NCBI GenBank assembly: GCA_905479615.1
Contig: CAJQNH010000051.1
Coordinates: forward strand, 1 to 15,186
DNA: 15,186 nt
DNA from: an uncultured Eudoraea sp.
GTDB taxonomy: Bacteria; Bacteroidota; Bacteroidia; Flavobacteriales; Flavobacteriaceae
Reading direction: 5' to 3'
This document shows, piece after piece, positions 8,701-14,060 of this stretch; positions within the stretch are counted from its first letter, which is position 1, and each line of letters opens with the position of its first letter. A program made the position numbers and the translations under genes. The notes beneath the pieces were generated by a model. The model saw nothing but the letters and a program-made list of their open reading frames with translations, was not told the DNA's origin and did no database searches.

Positions 8701-8944
8701 ATCCATTTAAAGATTGATAGAAAGGAGAGTTCTCCCAACTTTCACTTTCTAGCGCATTTTTTACGGTTTCATACCGGTAAAAAGAAGCGGTTGCGGCTTC
8801 TCGATTAATTTGAAATATTTCAGGATTCTCCCATTCAGGATTCTCCCATTTTGGGACTTGGGCGTTTGTAGCCAGGAAAAGAAAGAGACCTATTAGAGTT
8901 GCGGAAAATCTAAAATTTTTCTTATTGGCTACTAAACTATGCAT
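5732..8944 (-). CDS. Secreted GH2 beta-galactosidase (LacZ-type)
   Basis: 1070 residues, close to E. coli LacZ plus a signal peptide. The hydrophobic segment (about 14-26) ends in ATNA|Q, a signal peptidase I site with no lipobox, so the enzyme is probably periplasmic. Domain order is the LacZ one: sugar-binding jelly roll (about 75-245, with GYSEGSKTPAEFN and SYMEDQDFWRLSGIDR), immunoglobulin-like domain (to about 360), TIM barrel (to about 650), a second Ig-like domain, and the beta-sandwich small-subunit domain (about 770-1065). Expected catalytic residues are present: acid/base Glu496 (WSLGNEAGN), nucleophile Glu559 (QCEYAHAMGNS), plus Glu439 and His441 (DEANIEIHGM). GRGAHENYQDR (933-943) has Ala where Pro is usual. 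It is last of the GMC2-ASCH-GH2 unit, 66 bp after the ASCH gene. Activity on beta-galactosides is likely; the natural substrate is unknown. Confidence 0.94.
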   Translation of the reverse strand: MHSLVANKKNFRFSATLIGLFLFLATNAQVPKWENPEWENPEIFQINREAATASFYRYETVKNALESESWENSPFYQSLNGYWDFNYVESVPERPIDFFNSEFDTSAWDKISVPSNWELEGHGIPIYTNIVYPFPKNPPFIPHAENPVGSYKRNFEIPENWNGKNIYLHFEGVSGATYVWINGEKVGYSEGSKTPAEFNVTQYLQNGKNSLAVQVLRWSDASYMEDQDFWRLSGIDRNVYLYATNKTTLKDYRVIADLENNYTDGKLNLNLKINTSDKKATGYQIQVKLLDANTEIYAETKKIDLTEGNNTINFEKKIPYIKTWSAEKPYLYTLLFVVKNKKGRVTEAISSKIGFRKVEITNNQFLVNGQPVLIKGVNLHDHDEETGHVISKELTLKDMEVMKRSNINAIRCSHYPKNPFFYRMADKYGFYIVDEANIEIHGMGTTNQGLDKNEEAKKIHPGYRPEWKAMHLDRTIRMFERDKNYTSIVTWSLGNEAGNGQNLEATYAWLKAHDSTRPVQYEGATKYANSDIQAPMYATIDASIAYAENNPKRPFIQCEYAHAMGNSVGNLQDYWDAIEKYDVLQGGFIWDWVDQGLKTKNEDGVEFYAFGGDLGGQDLQNDNNFCLNGIVNPDRSAHPSLYEVKKVYQYVKFDSENPKSGKITLTNKYDFTNLSEYNFSWRLMENGIQIAKGNLPEVNLIPYASREIQLELPELPNANAEYFLNIFATTKTASALIPEHFLIAYEQFQLTDYTPVFFEDNIEGLSVRKENNTIKVLGDGFEIGFNSGDGRLVTLDYGQGNIIKKGQRVNFWRAPTDNDFGYKMPLKLKKWKEATDNQNLVALQLNSNGGKKIMDVVKLTNNPFKVKNNLQLTTTYALPALKGQVALTYSINNKGEILVSTQLTGIDEALPILPRFGNNFIIDNAYENVTWYGRGAHENYQDRKTSALVGLYKVKVEDLYFEYIRPQENGNRTDVRTLSFTNANGKGILITAPTTFGFSAHHQYNSDFDEGEEKQQRHTFDIPKRDLININIDQSQMGVGGDNSWGLMPHKEYQIPATNLSFSYMIRPIQ
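8821..8850. repeat. Exact 15-bp tandem duplication inside the GH2 gene
   Basis: The unit caggattctcccatt occurs twice back to back (8821-8835 and 8836-8850). In the GH2 reading frame it duplicates five residues, giving WENPEWENPE at positions 33-42, just after the signal peptide. Homologues usually carry one WENP(E/Q) before the FQINRE stretch, so this looks like a recent in-frame slippage event. It lies outside the catalytic domains. Confidence 0.9.
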
Positions 8945-9010
8945 GGCGGTATTGGTTTAAAAATGGATTCTTTAAGATAAATAAACTTCTAAGAAGAAAG
9001 ACATGGTTGT
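8945..9010 (-). other. Leader between ASCH gene and GH2 gene, with a short palindrome
   Basis: These 66 bp contain a perfect palindrome CTTCT-A-AGAAG at 8986-8996. On the minus strand the remainder is T- and A-rich, with no clear Shine-Dalgarno sequence and no TAnnTTTG element. The GH2 gene is most simply read as translated from the GMC2-ASCH transcript, although a weak internal promoter cannot be excluded. Confidence 0.3.
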
Positions 9011-9475
9011 CTATCTTTCAAAAACCTTTTCAAAATATTCACATACAACGATCATGCTTTCTCTTGGAACTCTTCCAAATGCTTCCAGTTCTTTGGTATA
9101 TTCATCCCAGTGTTTATTTTTCCAATATGTAAGGGACAAATCCCCTTCACCCTCAATTTTAGAATAAGATTCCCTAATACTAAAGAATGGTTTAAGACGA
9201 ACAGCTACTGTTCTTAATATACATTTGGCATCTCCTTTCCAATCTGTTAGGACAGTAAAGTCTCCAATTTTGGGAAGCGGTTCCTTTCTATACTGAAGTC
9301 CTAATAAGGAATGAGAAGTTGCTCTTTTTTTCCCTGATAAGATTAAATTGAGCGATTCCTTTACTTCTTTTTCATTTTCACCAATTTGTGTAACCTTGGG
9401 TTCATTTGAAAAGGCATATTCCAGGTGATTGTCTAAATAATCTCCCCACAAATTTCTAGCTGATGCATTTTTCAT
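9011..9475 (-). CDS. ASCH domain-containing protein
   Basis: 154 residues, cytoplasmic, no signal peptide. The conserved ASCH pattern is present: SGKKRATSHSL (about 47-57, the GxKxxT core), then a beta strand following KIGDFTVLTD where ligands would sit, then EGDLSLTYWKNKHW (about 110-123) and a closing strand MIVVCEYFEKVF. ASCH domains share the PUA-like beta-barrel fold. Some members bind or cleave RNA, and the YqfB type hydrolyses N4-acetylcytidine. This protein has the longer N-terminal extension typical of the LysR-length 'ASCH superfamily' proteins widespread in bacteria, so a precise activity cannot be assigned. It lies 18 bp after GMC2 and 66 bp before GH2 on the same strand, so it is probably co-transcribed, though nothing in its sequence links it to sugar metabolism. 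Confidence 0.85.
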   Translation of the reverse strand: MKNASARNLWGDYLDNHLEYAFSNEPKVTQIGENEKEVKESLNLILSGKKRATSHSLLGLQYRKEPLPKIGDFTVLTDWKGDAKCILRTVAVRLKPFFSIRESYSKIEGEGDLSLTYWKNKHWDEYTKELEAFGRVPRESMIVVCEYFEKVFER

Positions 9476-9493
9476 AAAATATACACTTTTGGT

Positions 9494-11197
9494 TTAGGAA
9501 AATTTACCTGCATTAATCTCTTTTGCTGCATGAAGGGCTGCCCTGGCGGTAAAGGCCATGTAAGTAAGGGAAGGATTAACACAGCTGGCAGATGTCATAA
9601 ACGCGCCATCTGTCACATAAATATTAGACACATCATGAACCTGATTATATTGGTTCACCACAGAAGTCCTGGGGTTCCAACCCATTCGTGCTCCACCCAT
9701 TTCATGAATGCCAAGACCAGGACCGGTAGCTCTTTCATAGGGCTCTATGTCTTTAAATCCTGCGGCAGTAAACATTTCTGTAATTTGTCTGATAATATCT
9801 TCCCGCATTTTATATTCATTTTCTTTAAATTCAACATCAAAGTCTAGCTGTGGTAGTCCCCATTGGTCCTTTTCAGTTGTACTCAGGGTAACTCTATTGT
9901 CGTGGTAGGGTAGCATTTCCCCAAAACCGGTAGCACCAATTTGCCAACTTCCTGGTTTTAACACTGCCTCTTTTAAGCTTTTTCCATAATGGAGTTCTGC
10001 TACTGAAGCAGTCCAATCCTCTCTGCTGGCTCCTCCCTGGTATCCAAAACCCCTTAGGTATTCTTTCTTTGAGGTCTTTGAATCCATATTTACAAACCGC
10101 GGAATATAAAATCCATTTGGGCGCCTGCCTTTATAATATTTATCCAGATGCCCTTCTACTTTCGCAGAAGCGCCTAATTGATAGTGATGATCCATTATGT
10201 TTCTACCCAATTGGTCATGATTATTACCTATGCCATTTGGAAAGCGTTCTGATTTGGATTGCAGAAGAATTCCCACAGAGGCCATTGAAGAGGCACATAA
10301 GAATATCACCTTTGCTTCAAATTCATGCTTTTCATGAGTCTCCCTGTCAATAACACGAACTCCTGTTGCTCTTTTGGTATTATCGTCATAAATAATTTCA
10401 TGAACAATAGAATTTGGCCGTAAAGTCATGTTTCCAGTTCGCTCTGCTGCGGGAAGTGTAGAAGAATTACTACTGAAATAGCCTCCGAAAGGGCATCCAC
10501 GCCAACATCTGTTTCTAAACTGACAAGGAGTTCTTCCTTCTATATTACCTTCTTTATTAGTAATATTAGCCACACGCCCAATAGTTAGTAACCGGCCATC
10601 ATCGAACTCCTCAGATAATACATTTTTTAGATCTTCCTCAGGGCACATAAGGTCCATTGGAGGATGAAACTTACCATCGGGGAGATGGCTTAAACCAAGT
10701 TTTTCTCCGCTAACCCCTATATATTCTTCTACTTTATCATACCATGGAGCGATATCCTTATAACGTACCGGCCAGTCTACCCCAATGTTTTCTTTTAGGT
10801 TGGCTTCGAAGTCAAGATTACTCCAACGGTAACTCTGACGTCCCCATGTTAATGATCGTCCTCCTACATGGTAACCGCGAATCCAGTCAAAACGTTTTGT
10901 CTCCACATAAGGGTGCTCCAAATCGTTCACAAAAAAGTGTTTTACATCTTCTTTAGGCGCCCAGTTTACCCTTCGTTGCTTGTGGTATTTTTTCTGGTCT
11001 TCTCTGGATAGTTCATTGTTATTGGGAAGATCCCAAGTGTCCATATTCATGGTAGGATAATCTTTAATATGATTTACCATATGTCCTCTTTCGAGAACCA
11101 GGGTTTTTAGACCATTTTCACATAATTCCTTGGCAGCCCATCCTCCACTTATTCCGGTGCCTACAACTATGGCGTCATATTTCTCCTTCTGATTCAT
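9494..11197 (-). CDS. GMC-family FAD-dependent oxidoreductase (GMC2), probable glycoside 3-dehydrogenase-type catalytic subunit
   Basis: 567 residues, full length for the family. The FAD-binding motif GTGISGG lies at 13-19 and LVLERG at 33-38. GGRSLTWGRQSYRWS follows at 112-126. A Cys triad, C225-x5-C231-x3-C235, fits the Fe-S cluster region of FAD glucose and glucoside-3 dehydrogenase large subunits. The C-terminal GMC domain has HEMGGARMG with His498 and SCVNPSLT with Asn541, the expected catalytic His/Asn pair. There is no signal peptide; homologues usually travel through the Tat system with a small 'gluconate 2-dehydrogenase subunit 3'-type partner, and no such gene adjoins this one. It heads a minus-strand unit with ASCH and GH2 genes and is divergent from the TIM barrel at 11348. 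It is a paralogue of the GMC gene at the left edge. Family certain; oxidation of a sugar C3 hydroxyl is inferred. Confidence 0.93.
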   Translation of the reverse strand: MNQKEKYDAIVVGTGISGGWAAKELCENGLKTLVLERGHMVNHIKDYPTMNMDTWDLPNNNELSREDQKKYHKQRRVNWAPKEDVKHFFVNDLEHPYVETKRFDWIRGYHVGGRSLTWGRQSYRWSNLDFEANLKENIGVDWPVRYKDIAPWYDKVEEYIGVSGEKLGLSHLPDGKFHPPMDLMCPEEDLKNVLSEEFDDGRLLTIGRVANITNKEGNIEGRTPCQFRNRCWRGCPFGGYFSSNSSTLPAAERTGNMTLRPNSIVHEIIYDDNTKRATGVRVIDRETHEKHEFEAKVIFLCASSMASVGILLQSKSERFPNGIGNNHDQLGRNIMDHHYQLGASAKVEGHLDKYYKGRRPNGFYIPRFVNMDSKTSKKEYLRGFGYQGGASREDWTASVAELHYGKSLKEAVLKPGSWQIGATGFGEMLPYHDNRVTLSTTEKDQWGLPQLDFDVEFKENEYKMREDIIRQITEMFTAAGFKDIEPYERATGPGLGIHEMGGARMGWNPRTSVVNQYNQVHDVSNIYVTDGAFMTSASCVNPSLTYMAFTARAALHAAKEINAGKFS

Positions 11198-11347
11198 GCG
11201 GTATTGTTATTTTAATTCTGATCTAATTACTATATTTAACACTTCTCAAGTGAAGAAATAATAGTTGAATTTTTACCCATTAAATATAGGATTTAATTCT
11301 TGAAACATAACAAAACTCAAATTTGATTAACTAAGCAGAACCGTATC
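11198..11347. promoter_or_regulatory. Divergent promoter region between GMC2 and TIM2
   Basis: 150 bp, AT-rich. For GMC2 (minus) a near-consensus -7 element TATATTTA lies at 11281-11288, with TTTTG about 22 bp upstream (11311-11315). For TIM2 (plus) the best candidate is CAAATTTG at 11318-11325 with TTG at 11300-11302, which is one mismatch with short spacing. An inverted repeat CACTT-CTC-AAGTG lies at 11240-11252, inside the predicted GMC2 leader, and could be an operator. No small gene or RNA is evident. Confidence 0.35.
11281..11315 (-). promoter_or_regulatory. Candidate promoter for the GMC2-ASCH-GH2 unit
   Basis: On the minus strand, TTTTG (11311-11315) is followed after 22 bp by TATATTTA (11281-11288), which matches TAnnTTTG except at the last base. 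The implied leader is about 75-80 nt and contains the inverted repeat at 11240-11252. GMC1 has a nearly identical -7 element (TATATTTG). Confidence 0.3.
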
Positions 11348-12400
11348 ATGAAAACAATTAAAGGACCCGCAGTTTTTTTAGCCCAATTCGTAGATAGTAA
11401 AGCCCCGTTTAATTCGCTTGATGGCATGTGCAAATGGGCATCTGACTTGGGGTATAAAGGGATTCAAATACCCACCTGGGAAAACTTTTTAATTGATTTA
11501 GATAAGGCAGCTGAAAGTCAGACCTACTGCGATGAATTAAAGGGGACCATTAATTCGTACGGATTGGAGATCACTGAATTATCTACACACCTGCAAGGTC
11601 AGTTGGTGGCTGTAAACCCGGCTTATGACCTTATGTTTGATAATTTTGCTCCAGATGCTGTAAAAAACAACCCGAAAGCACGTACAGAATGGGCAATAGA
11701 TGTTGTTAAAAAAGCGGCTACGGCAAGCAGAAGATTAGGAATAAGTGCACATGCTACATTTTCGGGAGCATTATTATGGCACACATGGCATCCATGGCCT
11801 CAGCGGCCACCCGGACTGGTAGAAATGGGCTTTGAAGAACTTGCCAAAAGATGGCTGCCAATATTGAATCATTATGACGAGGAAGGGGTTGATGTATGTT
11901 ATGAAATTCACCCCGGAGAAGACCTCCACGACGGGGATACTTTTGAGCGGTTCCTAAAGGCAACAGGAAATCATAAGCGGGTAAATATACTTTATGACCC
12001 CAGCCATTTTATTTTACAACAATTAGATTATATCACTTATATAGACCATTATCACGAATTTATTAAATCTTTTCATGTTAAGGATTCTGAATTTAACCCC
12101 ACTGGTAAAAAAGGAGCTTTTGGCGGCTATAATGACTGGGGTGACCGCGCAGGTCGGTACCGTTCCCTTGGAGACGGACAGATCGATTTTAAAACCATTT
12201 TTTCAAAACTAACGCAATACGGTTGTGATGTTTGGGCGGTGATGGAATGGGAATGCTGTATAAAAAGTCCCGAACAGGGAGCTCGGGAAGGGGCAATCTT
12301 TATTCAGGATCATATCATTGAAGCTACAGAAAAAACATTCGATGATTTTGCCGGGGGTGCCGTTGATAAAGAAATGCTCAAAAAAATCTTGGGAATTTAA
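11348..12400 (+). CDS. Cytoplasmic sugar phosphate isomerase/epimerase-family TIM barrel (TIM2)
   Basis: 350 residues with no signal peptide; the first strand of the barrel (AVFLAQFVD) starts at residue 8, which supports the ATG at 11348. Likely metal ligands at barrel strand ends are Glu186 (CYEIHPGED), Asp217 (LYDPSHF), His243 (SFHVKD) and Glu300 or Glu302 (VMEWECC). An aromatic, Pro-rich insertion (LLWHTWHPWPQRPPG, 142-156) and a Gly-rich loop (GGYNDWGDRAGRYRSLGDG, 259-277) probably shape the active site. Members recur beside Gfo/Idh/MocA, GMC and DUF1080 genes and include 3-keto sugar isomerases and glycoside-cleaving lyases. It is only distantly related to the exported TIM barrel at 1694. 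It leads a plus-strand unit with two DUF1080 genes, the first 12 bp downstream, and is divergent from GMC2. Fold is secure, exact reaction unknown. Confidence 0.9.
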   Translation: MKTIKGPAVFLAQFVDSKAPFNSLDGMCKWASDLGYKGIQIPTWENFLIDLDKAAESQTYCDELKGTINSYGLEITELSTHLQGQLVAVNPAYDLMFDNFAPDAVKNNPKARTEWAIDVVKKAATASRRLGISAHATFSGALLWHTWHPWPQRPPGLVEMGFEELAKRWLPILNHYDEEGVDVCYEIHPGEDLHDGDTFERFLKATGNHKRVNILYDPSHFILQQLDYITYIDHYHEFIKSFHVKDSEFNPTGKKGAFGGYNDWGDRAGRYRSLGDGQIDFKTIFSKLTQYGCDVWAVMEWECCIKSPEQGAREGAIFIQDHIIEATEKTFDDFAGGAVDKEMLKKILGI

Positions 12401-12412
12401 AACAATACAAAT

Positions 12413-13177
12413 ATGAAAAATATACTAAGGATTATTTTATTTGCCGGCCTTTTAATCGGTTGTAAGGAAAAATCAAAGAATCAGGATAAGGAAAATACCA
12501 TCTCATCCAATATTGAATCTACTGTGGGCACTAGTGAAGAAAATGAATGGACCGTCCTTTTTGACGGAACGTCCTTCGATGGCTGGCATATTTATCCGGG
12601 AAAGGAAGTGCCGGATGCATGGAAATTGGAAGATGGGGCTATGATATTACGAACAGATGAGGCCAGAACGGATGGTAACAGGTTTAATATGGTGACGGAC
12701 AAAGAATATTCAGATTTTGTATTATCGCTGGAATGGATGGTTACAGAAGGAGCTAACAGTGGTATAATGTGGGGGGTTGTTGAGGATCCTAAACATATTG
12801 AACCTTACTATACAGGACCCGAAATACAAGTTTTAGATAACATAAATCACCCCGATGCCAAAAACGGAACAACACATCAGGCAGGTGCTCTTTATGATAT
12901 GATTGCACCGTCTGAGGATGTTGTTAAACCCATCGGAGAATGGAATACCTATGAGATTACGATTAATCATAAGACCAATGAGGGGATTGTAGTGCTCAAT
13001 GGAACAAAAATCGTAGAGTTCCCGGTCAACGGGGAAGGATGGGAAACGATGGTGGCTAATTCCAAATTTGCGGATTGGGAAGATTTTGGAAAGTACCAAA
13101 CCGGGAAGATCGCATTGCAGGATCATGGCGAAGTGATAAGTATAGGATATAGAAATATTAAGATAAAAGAATTGTAA
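12413..13177 (+). CDS. DUF1080 (3-keto-disaccharide hydrolase family) lipoprotein, first copy
   Basis: 254 residues. A short signal peptide ends in LLIGC with Cys17 as the lipidated residue, followed by a Lys/Asn/Ser-rich linker to about residue 44. The rest is one concanavalin-like beta-sandwich domain with the family signatures: LFDGTSFDGW (49-58), W-K-L-E-DGA (70-76), ANSGIMWGV (114-122), GPEIQVLDN (135-143), GEWNTYEI (175-182), and a closing LQDHGEVISIGYRNIKIKEL (235-254). Pfam names this family 3-keto-disaccharide hydrolase after members that cleave 3-keto-glycosides; Glu137 and Asp142 and the NSG loop are candidate active-site positions. Its location is the periplasm or outer membrane, where GMC products would be formed if those enzymes are exported. 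It follows the TIM barrel by 12 bp and precedes the second copy by 2 bp. Confidence 0.93.
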   Translation: MKNILRIILFAGLLIGCKEKSKNQDKENTISSNIESTVGTSEENEWTVLFDGTSFDGWHIYPGKEVPDAWKLEDGAMILRTDEARTDGNRFNMVTDKEYSDFVLSLEWMVTEGANSGIMWGVVEDPKHIEPYYTGPEIQVLDNINHPDAKNGTTHQAGALYDMIAPSEDVVKPIGEWNTYEITINHKTNEGIVVLNGTKIVEFPVNGEGWETMVANSKFADWEDFGKYQTGKIALQDHGEVISIGYRNIKIKEL

Positions 13178-13179
13178 CC

Positions 13180-13992
13180 ATGAATAGATACTATTTGTTG
13201 TCAGTTATCCTTTTGATTATAGCTTGTAAACAGGGGTCTCAAGATACGCCCATGCTTCATGAAGATACTTCTGATGAGGTAATAGTTTATAAGGAATACA
13301 TGGGGGAAGAACCTACAGAACCCGAACAGACAGAATTCTATGAACCCGTTCCACCCATAGTAAACCCAACAGGAAATAAGGGTGCACCAAGCGATGCCAT
13401 TATTCTTTTTGATGGTAGTGATTTTGAAAAATGGGAGATGTTGAATGATAGTTCTTCTGTGGTTTGGCATCTGAATGAAGATGGCAGTATGACAGTAAAA
13501 GATTCAGCAGGGAATATACAAACCAAAAAGAAATTCGGGGATGTACAGTTGCATATTGAATGGAGGTCTCCTGCTGAGGTGCAAAGGGATGGCCAGAACA
13601 GGGGGAATAGCGGGATATTTTTATCAGGGCTGTACGAAGTTCAGGTTTTAGATAATAATGACAATGACACCTATGTAAATGGCCAGGTAGCTTCTATTTA
13701 CAAACAGCACGTTCCGTTAGCAAAAGCTTCGGTGCCTACAGGAGAATGGAATACCTATGATATTATCTACCATGCCCCGGAGTTTAATTCAGAAGGGGGT
13801 AAAATAAAATCCGGAACCATTACAGTAATTCACAATGGGGTACTTGTACAGGATCATGTAGAGATTAAAGGAACTACTCCTTATACAGGATGGCCAAAAA
13901 ATCCACCTCATGGCAAAGGACCTTTGTTGCTTCAGGATCACAGTGATAATAGTCGTGTTAGCTTCAGAAATATATGGATTAGGGAATTATAG
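13180..13992 (+). CDS. DUF1080 (3-keto-disaccharide hydrolase family) lipoprotein, second copy
   Basis: 270 residues. The signal peptide ends LIIAC with Cys16 as lipid anchor. An unusually acidic and Pro-rich tether (about 28-62, E-P-T-E-P-E-Q type) spaces the domain from the membrane. The domain keeps the family order: LFDGSDFEKW (76-85), W-H-L-N-EDGS (96-103), RGNSGIFLSG (141-150), YEVQVLDN (152-159), GEWNTYDI (188-195), GPLLLQDH (247-254) and SFRNIWIREL (261-270). It is quite diverged from the copy 2 bp upstream; the pair shares mainly the signature blocks, so this is an old paralogy rather than a recent tandem duplication, and the two may accept different glycosides or linkages. The spacing shows translational coupling with the first copy. 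The GKxxxH-rich loop before the last strand (GWPKNPPHGKG, 237-247) is absent from the first copy. Confidence 0.93.
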   Translation: MNRYYLLSVILLIIACKQGSQDTPMLHEDTSDEVIVYKEYMGEEPTEPEQTEFYEPVPPIVNPTGNKGAPSDAIILFDGSDFEKWEMLNDSSSVVWHLNEDGSMTVKDSAGNIQTKKKFGDVQLHIEWRSPAEVQRDGQNRGNSGIFLSGLYEVQVLDNNDNDTYVNGQVASIYKQHVPLAKASVPTGEWNTYDIIYHAPEFNSEGGKIKSGTITVIHNGVLVQDHVEIKGTTPYTGWPKNPPHGKGPLLLQDHSDNSRVSFRNIWIREL

Positions 13993-14060
13993 TAAAATTG
14001 CCAGGGCACTAAAAATTCACTTTGAGATTTTAGTACCTTTACGAAAATTAAAAACAATTT
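13993..14060 (+). promoter_or_regulatory. Gap between DUF1080 unit and yicC: weak hairpin and possible promoter
   Basis: In these 68 bp, ACTAAAA (14008-14014) pairs with TTTTAGT (14028-14034), and the stem extends inward with one mismatch and one G-T pair to a 5-nt loop. It is AT-rich and lacks a long T-run, so it is at best a weak terminator. TTG at 13998-14000 followed after 16 bp by TCACTTTG (14017-14024) is a one-mismatch promoter candidate for yicC. A separate promoter is plausible because gene function changes here from glycoside use to housekeeping. Confidence 0.3.

Noticed and set aside
9011..9475. ASCH gene as half of a toxin-antitoxin pair
   Set aside because: No small partner gene overlaps or adjoins it; its neighbours are full-length metabolic genes with ordinary spacing.
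14008..14034. Inverted repeat before yicC as a strong terminator
   Set aside because: The stem is almost entirely A-T, contains a mismatch and lacks a following T-run; kept only as a weak possibility in the intergenic entry.
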